DNA of 64,000 nucleotides from Terrilactibacillus sp. S3-3 (GTDB lineage: Bacteria > Bacillota > Bacilli > Bacillales > Sporolactobacillaceae): contig CP129291.1 in NCBI GenBank assembly GCA_030437565.1, forward strand, positions 1,550,001-1,614,000, written 5' to 3'. A program made the translations under genes and the position numbers. The notes under the pieces were generated by a model. It saw nothing but the letters and a program-made list of their open reading frames with translations. It was not told the origin of the DNA and searched no databases. This document shows positions 31,534-40,818 of the stretch, one piece after another (the first letter of the stretch is position 1; each line of letters opens with the position of its first letter).

Positions 31534-31749
31534 ATGAAAAAATTATCCGCTTTGGACATTTTATTTTTTGTTTTATTTATCAGTTGGGCCTTTGACTCGA
31601 ACTTCCGCCATATCACGGTGTTAAAAGCAGCCGGCTTACTAACGGTTGCCGTCTGGCTGATTTCAATCATTGTCAGACTGTTAAAGAAAGAAGAGGACTT
31701 TCAAAAACATCCGCATCATCCAAACAAAGATGTCGATCATGAATCGTAA
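31534..31749 (+). CDS. small two-helix membrane protein
   Basis: A 71-aa product with an intact frame: two hydrophobic segments (LSALDILFFVLFISWAF and VLKAAGLLTVAVWLISIIV), then a charged, histidine-rich tail (KKEEDFQKHPHHPNKDVDHE). I do not recognise it and the ribosome-binding site is weak, but composition and the tail look like a real small membrane protein. It lies between the feo cluster and an opposite-strand permease gene. Confidence 0.5.
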   Translation: MKKLSALDILFFVLFISWAFDSNFRHITVLKAAGLLTVAVWLISIIVRLLKKEEDFQKHPHHPNKDVDHES

Positions 31750-31805
31750 GCAGCCGGCGCCGGTTTGCTCTTCAGTCAGGGCAATCCCTGCCGGCTGAAA
31801 CTTTT

Positions 31806-32330
31806 TTAATACATATCTTTTCTGCAAAAAACGGTGAAGGCAACGACAATAGAAGCGGTCATCCATACCAAAAGCACTGATAATGAGAAACCGAGCGTCA
31901 TGCCTTCAACGGGCGGACTTGTGCCATTTATATAGTCGGTTAACTTAACTGAAGATTGACCATAAATAGATATTTTGCATTTGTCCATGATGAAGCGAGA
32001 TTGGCCAAAATTGTGCCGGTGATTAACGCAGCGAGCATGATCCCCATGACGGCAGCCGTGCTGCGGATGATGACGGACAGCATCAATGTAATCGTACCGA
32101 CGACTGTGCAGACGAACCACGCCAAACCGAATTCAATCAGGAGATATTTCCATAAAGGGATGAGAATAGCATGCGTCGTAATGAGCGTTGTGCCGTGGGT
32201 TGAAAAACCGGTCAGCATCGGCAGCGTCCATCCCCTGTAACCGAATATGACGCCGGAAATCAGGTAACCGAACAGGCAAACCGAATAATAGTGAAAGGAT
32301 GGTCAGGGCGCTGATCGTATATTTTCTCAT
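31806..32330 (-). CDS. ABC-2 type permease, short form lacking the N-terminal part (frameshifted)
   Basis: About 174 aa with four or five membrane segments, matching only the C-terminal part of ABC-2 permeases: FGYLISGVIFGYRGW, WKYLLIEFGLAWFV, the motif VIIRSTAAVMGIMLAALITG, and the ending PPVEGMTLGFSLSVLLVW...FCRKDMY. The usual first helix and large loop (roughly 130 residues) are missing. ATG 32330 has aggggat upstream, so a short gene may be expressed, but a 5'-truncated remnant is more likely. Shifts are near 32275 and 31955. No ATPase gene is adjacent, which fits decay. Confidence 0.6.
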
Positions 32331-32456
32331 TTTCAGGATCCCCTTTGTGCTTTATATCTTAGCATAACAGAGTCTGCTGAAGTGGTGAACGGTTGTCACC
32401 TGTTCGCTCGATTTGTTCAGGATGCCCGGAAATCGCTAGTTTAATAATCTAAAAAA

Positions 32457-32485
32457 TTGACAAAAGCCGGATAATCGACTATAGT
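32457..32485 (+). promoter_or_regulatory. sigma-A promoter of the leucine T-box leader
   Basis: TTGACA (32457-32462), 17-base spacer, TATAGT (32480-32485): a near-consensus promoter about 15-20 bases before the T-box leader. Confidence 0.85.
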
Positions 32486-32499
32486 CGTATACACAAGTT

Positions 32500-32790
32500 A
32501 AAACAGCCGGAATCTTTTAAAAATACATAACCGTCAAACACGATGAACAGGAGCAGTAAGCGAGGGTCGTTTGCCAAGAGAGCTGCCGGCAGGTGTAAGG
32601 CAGCCGAACGAGACGCTGAACTCGCCTGGAAGTGGAAAGACAGAGCATGCTGAGGTTTGACGCCTGACCCGCGTTACAAGGTTCCATACGGAGGTATGGC
32701 CTGAGGTGAGCCTGCAAGCTGGCTAACAAGAGTGGTAACGCGGTTGAAGATCGATCGTCTCTTAATTGAGATGGTCGATCTTTTTATTTT
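32500..32790 (+). promoter_or_regulatory. T-box leader, leucine specifier
   Basis: The leader has the AGAGAG-type stem I features (agagagctgccggcagg), a specifier loop GAA-CTC-GCC with CTC (32621-32623) coding leucine, the T-box core aacaagagtggtaacgcgg (32725-32743), and a terminator aagatcgatcgtctc / gagatggtcgatctt followed by TTTTTATTTT. The core has one change from the common gtggtaccgcgg. Uncharged tRNA-Leu should allow read-through into the MFS gene at 32948. Confidence 0.92.
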
Positions 32791-32947
32791 AGTCGGGTCC
32801 GGCCATTTTTGAGAAGAAGGGAGTGGAAAAAGGGAATAGCTGGTCTTTACGATGTAAATATTTTATAAATCAGTAAAAATTTATATTTAATAGGGCCATA
32901 TTGAGTCGAAAGCGGAGTCAACAAATCAATGGAAGAGGGAAAAATCT

Positions 32948-34357
32948 ATGGAAAAACAAGACGTTTCTGTTGCCGACAGGATGGATCGGCTGCCGGCATC
33001 GGGTTATTTTTTTAGATTGGTAGCTCGTATTTCTTTAGGCGGTTTTTTTTTTCGAATACTATGATTTATTTTTAGCCGGAGCAATCGGGGCCACACTCAT
33101 TCATGAAAAATTAATGACGGTATCCGGACTCGCTTATTTTCTTGGCGCTGGATTTTTGGGGATGTTTTTCGGCGCGCAGCTGTTCGGCCGGATCTGCGAT
33201 AAGTTCGGGCGCCGGAACGGTTACGTTTATACGCTGTTATTTTATTCGATCTTCACCATATGCATGGCTTTTTCACCCTCGGCACTGTGGATCGGCATTT
33301 TTCGGTTTTTGGCCGGTGTCGGCGTCGGCGCCGAATTGGTCATTGTCGACACTTACACAAGTGAGATGACTCCGGCGGCCAAGCGAGGTTCTTACATTGC
33401 GTTCGGCCAATTCATCACGTTTTGGGCGATACCATGTGTTACCTTCCTGACCTATTTTTTTACGCCCACGCACTTTTTAATGGACGGCTGGCGCTGGGTT
33501 GTATTGTTTGGGGCCTTAGGTGCCATTGTTGTATGGTGGATCCGCCTTGGCCTTCCGGAATCGCCACGCTGGCTGGAAAAACATGGTGATAAAAAAGCGG
33601 CCGATGCGATCATGTCGGCTATTGAGACTCATGTGAAAAATGAGCGGGGGCCGCTGCCGCCTGAAAAAAAGAGCACGGAAGCCGGAGAATCGAGCGGACG
33701 GTTTGCGGATATATGGCGCCCGCCATACCGTGCCCGGACAGTGATGATGATGGTGTTTAACTTTTTTCAAACGATCGGTTTCTACGGCTTTGCCTCATGG
33801 GTACCGACTTTTCTTGTCAGCGAAGGGATCACGCTCATTCATTCGTTGCTGTATACATCGATTATTGCTTTGATTAATCCAATCGGCGCCGTTATTGGGA
33901 TGCTGACAAGCGATAAGTTTGAAAGAAAATATATGATTATTGGCGTGTCATTATCAGTCGGGGCGGCTGGGCTCATTTTTTCAATGATGAGAATTCCGGT
34001 CTGGATTATTATTGTCGGGATTACACTGACGCTTCTGAACAACTGGTTCAGCACAATTGTGCACGCTTATCAAGCCGAATTATATCCGACTCATTTACGG
34101 GCCACCGGCGTCGGGTTCACGGCCAGCTGTGGCCGGATCAGCTCGGTGATCTCCGGCATTGTCATCGCGCAGCTATCTTGCAGCATTTTGGCGTTGTCGG
34201 TGTCTTTGTCTTCCTGTTATTTGCGATGATTATCGATGCGCTGGTGATAGGCATCTTTGGCCCGCGGACGAGCGGGAGAAGCTTGGAAGAGATATCGCAG
34301 ACCATGCCTTCCGGTTACAAAAGGGCCGTGGATATCGAATTGGACGCTCGAGGTTAA
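32948..34357 (+). CDS. MFS transporter under leucine T-box control (frameshifted)
   Basis: A 12-helix symporter of the sugar/organic-acid porter group (NiaP/YyaJ-like): FGRICDKFGRRNGY (loop 2-3), FRFLAGVGVGAELVIVDTYTSEM, LPESPRWLEKHG after helix 6, and AELYPTHLRATGVGF. ATG 32948 follows gaagaggg. Shifts lie at 33040-33053 (T-run) and near 34180; the tail SGRSLEEISQTM ends at 34355. Joined length is about 470 aa. The leucine T-box strongly suggests a substrate linked to leucine or branched-chain metabolism (an amino acid, 2-oxo acid or precursor); this is inference, as the family itself would suggest a carboxylate or sugar. Confidence 0.87.
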
Positions 34358-34372
34358 AAGCAGTCTGCAAGC

Positions 34373-34415
34373 CCCGTTTTCCATTTCTGTATGAATGGAA
34401 AACGGGTTTTATTTT
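34373..34415 (+). terminator. terminator after the T-box MFS gene
   Basis: A perfect 13-bp stem cccgttttccatt / aatggaaaacggg followed by TTTTATTTT, 16 bases after the stop codon. Confidence 0.93.
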
Positions 34416-34457
34416 GGTTACAAAAGCAAAAAGGGCGCAAAATGGGCGACCTCTGCC

Positions 34458-34486
34458 TTGACACATATACACAACAATGATATTAA
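34458..34486 (+). promoter_or_regulatory. padR promoter
   Basis: TTGACA (34458-34463), 17-base spacer, TATTAA (34481-34486). The -10 and spacer lie inside the large palindrome at 34466-34512. Confidence 0.7.
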
Positions 34487-34512
34487 TATTATTAATATAA
34501 TTGTTGTGTATA
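34466..34512. promoter_or_regulatory. 47-bp near-perfect palindrome, likely PadR operator
   Basis: Outer arms tatacacaacaat (34466-34478) and attgttgtgtata (34500-34512) are exact inverted repeats; inner atattaat / attaatat continue the symmetry with one mismatched pair. It covers the promoter spacer and -10 and ends just before the padR ribosome-binding site. PadR regulators bind such long dyads to repress their own operon. Confidence 0.88.
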
Positions 34513-34527
34513 TAATGGGGGGTTTTG

Positions 34528-35071
34528 ATGAAAGGCAGAGACGTCATTCTCGGATTGCTGATGGAAAAACCGAGGTCGGGATACGATATTAAACAAGTTT
34601 TTGAAGACATTTTCAGCCACTTTTTTGACGGGAGCTACGGTATGATTTATCCGACGTTAAACAGCTTGAAAAGGAGGGGAAAATCGTCAAGCGGGTGATT
34701 GTACAGGAAGGAAAGCCGAACAAGAACGAGTATCATATCACTGAAGAAGGCAAGCTCGATTTTCTAAACTACCTGGATCAAAAGGTTGAAGATGATGTGC
34801 TGCGCTCGGATTTCCTGATGCGGATGTACTACGGCGAATACGTAACGAAAGGACGGCTGGCGGACTGGATAAAAAATGAGATAAACCAAAAACAATCCAA
34901 AATCACGGCGCGAAAAAAAAAAAAAACTACATCGGCTGGGAGCCGCACATGTCTCGGTCCCAAAAACTGTCTATGGATATCGGCATTTCAACCTATGAGG
35001 CAGAAGTCCGCACTCTGACCCGCTATTTAAGTGAAATCGAAGGCAATGAAGAGGCCGGTCATGAGCATTAG
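34528..35071 (+). CDS. PadR-family repressor (frameshifted)
   Basis: A winged-helix regulator of the PadR group. ATG 34528 follows gggggg. The DNA-binding part shows LGLLMEKPRSGYDIKQVFED and GSYGMIYPTLNSL; then, after a shift near 34668, EGKIVKRVIVQEGKPNKNEY, and a helical C-terminal (PadR_C) part. A second shift is in the A-run at 34913-34924. Joined length is about 180 aa. It overlaps the downstream efflux gene by 11 bases. Autoregulation through the palindrome over its promoter is likely. Confidence 0.9.
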
Positions 35072-36872
35072 CCAATCGTCAAAAGGACTAAAAGTCGTTA
35101 TCGTCATGTGTTTTGGTATTTTTCTCTGTATGATGGACACGACGATCATGAATATCGCCTTGCCGCCGGCTATCCAGACTGACTTAAAGACGTCACTCGA
35201 GCAGATGTCGTGGGTGCTGAATATTTATACGATGGTGATTGCGGTTGGTTCAATACCACTTGGCCGTCTGGCGTAACAGTTGGGAAAAGAAAGAGTCTAT
35301 CTCTTAGCCTTGTTCATTTTTGCCGCAGGATCTGTTCTTTGTGCCTGCGCTCAAAACGGCGGATTTTTAGTGCTTTCCCGTTTTTATACAAAGCATTGGG
35401 GCAGCTATATTGTTTCCGACAAGCATGGTGCTAGGGGTTTCGGCCGTTCCGATAGCAAAACGGGATACGGCCCTGGCTATTTTGGGTGTCACACAAGGGT
35501 TTTCTGCAGCGATCGGCCCGGCAGTCGGCGGTTTGATTACCAATAGTTTAGGCTGGCGTTATGTTTTCTATGTCAATCTTCCGGTTTGTCTATTGGCTGT
35601 TATTCTATGTTTGGTTGTTTTCGACTTGAAAAAAACACGTGGCATAACGAAACAGATCGACTGGCTGGGTTTGGTGACATCCAGCGCGGGGATCGCTGCG
35701 CTGACGCTCATGCTGATTAAAGAAAATGACTGGGGTTGGAGCAGCTGGGGTGTGCGGCTATGTTTTGCCTTTGGTGTGGCGGCTGTTGCCGCTTTTACCT
35801 GGATTGAAAAATATGTGAATGAGCCGATGGTCAATCTTAAATTATTTAAGGATCGATCTTTTGTCGGGGCGTCCGTCGTGGCTCTGTTAAGCAATCTTTT
35901 TCTCATTGGCGTGACCGTGCTTTTGCCGACTTTTTTGACGCGATTGCAGGGAAAGACAGAACTGGAAGCCGCTTTCATGATCACCCCGATTTCGGCGATG
36001 ATTTTTTTTTTTTTCTCCGTTATCGGTTTTTTATGATGAAAAAAATAGGAAAAATCAGTGTTATTTTTTCCGGGTTCCTGTTAATGGCCGTCGCTTATGG
36101 TTTTTTTGCCCAGATTCAGGCTCATGCGGGGACGTGGTTGATCATCTTGCATCTTGCCTTGCTTGATCCTTGGCGTCGGTTACGGGTTGATTGTCGGACC
36201 GATTACTGTGCTCTCCGCCTCAACATTTGCAGGGGAACTGCTCACGGCTTCACAGAGTGTGATAGCTATGCTGCGGCAAATCGGTGTCGTGCTGGCGGTC
36301 GCTGTTTTTGTTTCTTTCTTAACAACCAATCTAAAAAACGGGGAGGCGGCCGTTAACCATTATGCGAAAAAAACAGTTGGGTGAGGTATCACTATCCGCC
36401 GGCCAGAAACGAGTGGTTCTTCGCCAAGTCAAAGAAACGATCAAGCAAAACAGTCTCCACCAAACAAGCCAAGATCATATCGCGGCCTCTTCGGTTTTAA
36501 TATCCAAAAACCAGAAGGATGCGATGATTCGTGAGCAGGCGGCCGCCGCTTTGAAAACAGTGCCGGCAAAGTACCGTGAGGCCAAGCGGGAGACCGTGAA
36601 ACAAAAAGTATCTCAAGTCGTCAATCATAAAATGATAGAAACGGAAAAAGAAATGAACGTTTATGCATTCTGTGGAGAAACAATCAAAAGAAGTTTTTAC
36701 GGCATCTTTTGCGAAAATCTATCGTTTCTTTTTCCCGGTTTTACTCATTTGCAGCCTGACAGGGATGATTTTTTCTATCAACGAAAAGCAGCAAAGGTCA
36801 AGCGTTCCCGTGCACTTAAGATCGATAGGTGAGGGGCTGATTTTTGATTTTGGCTGCTCTCCTATATTTTGA
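35061..36872 (+). CDS. DHA2 (EmrB/QacA) 14-helix drug efflux protein (frameshifted)
   Basis: A proton-driven multidrug exporter. ATG 35061 lies within the end of padR. Recognisable parts: FLCMMDTTIMNIALPPAI (helix 1 motif), the helix 5 motif GVTQGFSAAIGPAVGGLI with LGWRYVFYVNLPV, and TASQSVIAMLRQIGV. Shifts lie near 35274, 35395, 36015 (T-run), 36160, 36385 and 36660. After the thirteenth helix there is a long polar region of about 90 residues before a last helix (FFPVLLICSLTGMIF). Joined length is about 604 aa, longer than usual because of that loop. It forms a PadR-controlled efflux operon. Confidence 0.87.
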
Positions 36873-36920
36873 TAGAAGGCGAATGTCTTTTCATCGGAAA
36901 TCATATCTTCTATAATATAT

Positions 36921-36951
36921 TTGTTAACCTATTATTATATATGGTTTACAA
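36921..36951 (+). promoter_or_regulatory. BirA operator upstream of bioB
   Basis: TTGTTAACC (36921-36929), 13 bases, GGTTTACAA (36943-36951): the inverted repeat used by the biotin repressor BirA in Firmicutes. It lies 28 bases before the bioB start, so biotin-loaded BirA should repress bioB and the coupled amidase. Confidence 0.9.
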
Positions 36952-36978
36952 ATAAAAAAAATGTTAGAGGTGATCGCT

Positions 36979-37979
36979 GTGGATTGGATGATGCTGGCAA
37001 ATAAAGTGATTGACGGTTATGATTGTACGCGGGAAGAAGCAAGAGAAATACTTAATACAGATGATGCCGATTTGCTAGGATTGATAAACGGTGCTTATGT
37101 GCTCCGCCGTCATTATTATGGAAACAAAATGAAACTGAATCGGCTGATCAATGCCAAAAGCGGACGCTGCCCGGAAAACTGTGCCTACTGCTCGCAGTCT
37201 ATTTATGCAGATACGGATGTCGAAAACTATCAACTTGTTGATCAAGAAACGATTGTCGAAGGGGCAAGACAGGCCAAGGCTGATCATATCGGTACTTACT
37301 GCATCGTGATGAGCGGACGGAAGGCCTCCAATCGCGAAGTCAGGGCGGTCGCGGCGGCGGTCAAACAGATTAAGCAGGAAATGTCGATGAAAATTTGTGC
37401 CTGTTTAGGTTTAATTGACGATAAACAGGCCGATGTTTTAAAAGAGGCGGGCGTCGACCGCTATAATCATAACTTGAATACGAGTGCGAATTATTATGAT
37501 CGAGTCGCCACGACTCACCATTATCAGGATCGAGTGGATACACTCGAGGCGATTAAACAGTCCGGGATATCGCCTTGTTCGGGCGGCATTTGCGGGATGG
37601 GCGAAACAGACGAAGATATCATTGATATGGCTTTTGCCGTGAAAGCGCTGAACAGCGATTCTATTCCCGTCAATTTTCTTCGCCCCATTCCCGGGACTCC
37701 GTTTGCCGATAAAAATGAACTGACACCGAACCGCTGTTTAAAAATTTTATCGCTGTTTCGCTTCGTCAATCCCAAAAAGGAAATCCGCATCGCCGGCGGG
37801 AGAGAATACAACCTTCGATCGATGCAGTGCCTAGGCCTTTATATTGCCAATTCTATTTTTATCGACGGCTATTTGACGACGGACGGCCAGGGGGGGAAAG
37901 CAAAGATTTAAAGATGATTCAGGATCTGGGCTTTGTCATCGAAGAGGATGCCTTTGAAACACAAAGCCAGGATCTATGA
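36979..37979 (+). CDS. bioB: biotin synthase BioB (frameshifted near the end)
   Basis: The radical-SAM enzyme that inserts sulfur into dethiobiotin. I chose GTG 36979 (agaggtgat upstream) over ATG 36961. The 4Fe-4S motif CPENCAYCSQ, GTYCIVMSGR, KICACLGL, DRYNHNLNTS, PVNFLRPIPGTP and the arginine-rich GGREYNLRSMQ are all present. A G-run at 37890-37896 has one base too few; restoring it gives GESKDLKMIQDLGFVIEED and a stop at 37977. Length is about 333 aa. Its stop overlaps the start region of the amidase gene. Controlled by BirA. Confidence 0.96.
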
Positions 37980-38008
37980 AAGAAATTGCCGAGAAAGGAA
38001 AAGAGAAG

Positions 38009-39431
38009 ATGGATATTCATGAGTTGACGGCAGCCGAACTGCTGGAACATTATCAATTGAGGACGCTGTCTCCCGTTGAAGCCGTTGAGTCGCTTTTTCT
38101 ACGTATTGAGAAGCTGAATCCCGGTTTGAACGCTTTTGTGACGCTGAATAGACAGGAAGCGATGAGAGCAGTCGAGAATAGCCGAGCGCCGCTGCTATAA
38201 CAAAAAACATGCGTCCTCTGGAAGGCATACCGATCGCGATCAAAGATCTGACCAATACAAAGGGGCTGAGAACGACATATGGCAGCCTGGTTTATAAAGA
38301 TCATGTCCCTCATCGCGATGCGACGCTCGTGAAACGTTTAAGAGAAGCCGGGGCGATCATTATGGGAAAAACGAACACCCCTGAATTTGGCCACAAAGGC
38401 ACGACGGACAATCTACTTTTCGGCCCTTCACGCAATCCTTGGCATTCGGGAAGACAGGCAGGCGGATCAAGCGGCGGATCGGCGGCGGCCGTTGCCGCCG
38501 GATTCGTTCCTTTGGCGGAAGGCAGCGACGGCGGCGGATCGATCCGGATTCCATCCAGTCTCTGCGGAGTCTTCGGCATGAAGCCGAGCTTCGGCAGAGT
38601 GCCGGCCGACAATCATTTGCAACGGGTCTTCAGCAATATTAATCCCTTTATCAGCAACGGCCCGATCGCCCGCACGGTCCGAGACGCGGCATTGATGTTT
38701 GACGCCGTTCAGGGCGATGTTCCTACTGATCCGTTTTCATTATCCAAGTTGGAGATGTCCGTCTATGAAAGCTTAAAATATAAACGCAGAAATTTCCGGA
38801 TCGGCTACACGCTTGATTTCGGGATGTATGAAATTGACGCGGAAGTGAAGGATGTTTTTTTACATACATTGGATCTTTTTTTCGCGAGGAAGGACTGCAG
38901 GTTGAACGGATCGATATTCAGATGAAGAAGACACTGAAGCAATTTATTGAGTATTTTGAAACACTGTGGACGGTCGGCCTTGCCGCCAGTTCCAGCGGTC
39001 TTTTGGCAAAACATGGCGATGAACTGTCGGACAGTCTGAAAGTGATGATTGAACGTGGAAAAGGCTATTCGGCCGTCAGCTTTGAAAGGCTGACCGATTA
39101 CCGCGCGTATCTCTGGCATATGATGCAAGGCATTTTTGAAACCGTTGATGTCCTTGTCTCGCCGACACTTGCCACAGCCGCTTTTCGTTTCGATGAAGAG
39201 GGGCCGGCAAGTATTAATGGCCGCCCCATCAAACGAGACTCCGATTGGATGCTGACGCAAATCTATAATCTGACCGGCCAGCCGGCCTGTTCAATCCCAA
39301 TCGCGTTTACTTCTTCCGGGCTCCCTATCGGTATGCAGGCCGCCTGCCGCCGGTTTAATGATACCATGCTTTTCCAATTTGCCAAGTGGGTGGAAGATCT
39401 CTTGCAGATCCCAACGCTGGCGGATCATTAA
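38009..39431 (+). CDS. amidase-signature hydrolase (frameshifted)
   Basis: An amidase of the AS family (Ser-cisSer-Lys triad), hydrolysing an amide bond. The lysine is in IAIKDLTNTKG, the serines in QAGGSSGGSAAAVAAG and SDGGGSIRIPSS. I prefer ATG 38009 (DIHELTAAELLEHYQ); ATG 37976 overlaps the bioB stop and is in the same frame. Shifts lie near 38200 and 38880 (T-run). Joined length is about 475 aa. Being directly behind bioB and the BirA operator, it may act on a biotin-related amide; this is inference, since the family has many substrates. Confidence 0.87.
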
Positions 39432-39511
39432 TTGAGGGTGCAATCCGATCTTGATATGACAAAGGAAGTTTTTGCGGACAAGTTTTTAGCAGGAAAAATA
39501 ATTAAAAATTA

Positions 39512-39541
39512 TTCAAAACAGCCGTGTCAGGCTGTTTTGAA
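39512..39541 (+). terminator. terminator after the amidase
   Basis: A 12-bp stem ttcaaaacagcc / ggctgttttgaa, 80 bases after the amidase stop. The T-run is inside the 3' arm rather than after it. Confidence 0.7.
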
Positions 39542-39960
39542 CGTTTACGGGGCAATAATCGGATACATAAATAAGAATGATAGGATTGTTATTATATTGG
39601 CCTTCTTTTCTATGGGCTTTTTGCTTGGCACGGCAGGAATAGCAGTTGAAAGTTCGGTAATGGATACGATGGCCTGGGCAGGGGCGCGCGTTTAAAGATT
39701 ACTGTCGATAAATCTATAAAATGGATCGACGCTGACTTATGGCTCGTTCTCCGGTCGGCTTCGAAGCTATGTTTCGGCTTTTTCAACAAATACCGTTTGT
39801 TTTGAAAGTATCAATGAATAAAAGTTAAAGGGGAAGGGATTGAAACGGACAAGGCCGGAGAGCTAAATGTTTATTGGTAATTAAAGTGACCGGAATATCG
39901 TTGCTTTTAAAAAGGCTCCCTTAGCAACTTTTGCTGCTTCTAAAGAACGGGATACGTGCA
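39542..39960. other. intergenic region with a possible small hydrophobic peptide
   Basis: About 420 bases without a clear gene. One frame ending at 39695 encodes a hydrophobic stretch (IVIILAFFSMGFLLGTAGIA) followed by ESSVMDTMAWAGARV, but there is no good start or ribosome-binding site. Nothing else is recognisable before the collagen-like gene. Confidence 0.4.
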
Positions 39961-39982
39961 CACGCCAATAAAAGCGGTTGGT

Positions 39983-39991
39983 CATAGTGTA
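39983..39991 (+). promoter_or_regulatory. possible sporulation -10 element (sigma-E/K type)
   Basis: CATAgtgTA matches the CATANNNTA -10 of mother-cell sigma factors and lies 37 bases before the start of the collagen-like gene. The -35 is poor, so this is only suggestive. Confidence 0.35.
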
Positions 39992-40027
39992 ATGAGTAGT
40001 GATGTCTTTGGATGGGAGGAAAAAATA

Positions 40028-40698
40028 TTGGCAAGAAGAAAATACGATGACTTTTTTGATGACTGCTCTGATTGTACGCCATGTTCTCGACGATATAGCC
40101 GTTCCTGTAATGATAGCGGGGTAGTTATCATTGAGGCTATCGGTGCGACCGGAGCCACTGGGGCACCGGATCGACCGGAGCAACTGGATCGACCGGATCG
40201 ACTGGTGCGACTGGAGCCACTGGAGCAACCGGGGCGACTGGATCGACTGGATCGACTGGTGCGACCGGAGCAACTGGACCTGCCGGAAGTGCAATCGGTA
40301 TCACAGGGCCAACGGGAGCAACCGGCGCGACTGGAGCAACCGGGGCTACCGGAGCTGCTGGAGCCACTGGAGCCACTGGGGCCACTGGAGCAACCGGTCC
40401 TACTGGTCCGTCACCGACACCCGGAACTGTTTTATCGGCTGAAACCTTTCTTTATATCACCGAAGCCGTTGACGGACAGTTAACTTATACCAATGCTGAT
40501 GGAATCCCGGCTTTCGGAAGCCAAGATATCCCTGATCCGAGCAGTGTTTCATATATGCAGCTGTTTTCAAACGGTATCTTACAGTCGCCGATGTTCTATA
40601 CGGTCACTGCCGGTTCGCTGACTTTTGGAAGTTTGGACGATCTTCCTCCGCAAGGGGCCTCTATTATCCTTCAATCGATTAAAATTTTGAGCGCGTAA
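40028..40698 (+). CDS. collagen-like spore-surface-type protein with DUF4183 domain (frameshifted)
   Basis: TTG 40028 follows gggagg. The N-terminus is short, acidic/basic and cysteine-rich ([20 protein letters not shown]). Then come about 85-90 residues of G-x-T/S collagen-type triplets ([12 protein letters not shown] pattern), and a C-terminal globular domain of about 85 residues ([44 protein letters not shown]) of the DUF4183 type. A one-base loss near 40164 (ggggcaccgg) shifts the repeat out of frame. Length is about 223 aa. Such proteins form hair-like layers on Bacillales spores; location is inferred. A glycosyltransferase gene follows. Confidence 0.85.
40142..40410 (+). repeat. collagen-triplet coding repeats
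   Basis: Imperfect 9-base repeats of the form ggngcnacn/ggatcgact coding Gly-Ala-Thr or Gly-Ser-Thr triplets, broken once by PAGSAIGI near the middle. Such arrays change length easily by slippage or recombination. Confidence 0.9.
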
Positions 40699-40818
40699 AC
40701 ATAACAAGACTGTTAGACGTGCTTTTCCTACTGATTTCTAAAATCGTCCAGCAGGAAAATGGCGGACAATCACTTCGAAAACTGTCTACATTGGATGATT
40801 AAAGGAGGACGAAATGAA

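Noticed and set aside
40142..40410. CRISPR-like regular repeats
   Set aside because: The spacing is 9 bases with no unique spacers; this is coding repeat DNA. No CRISPR array or cas gene was seen anywhere in the window.
40131..40442. Long open frames on both strands across the collagen repeats
   Set aside because: They are shadows of the GC-rich 9-base repeat. Only the frame giving G-x-T triplets connects to a proper start and to the DUF4183 end.
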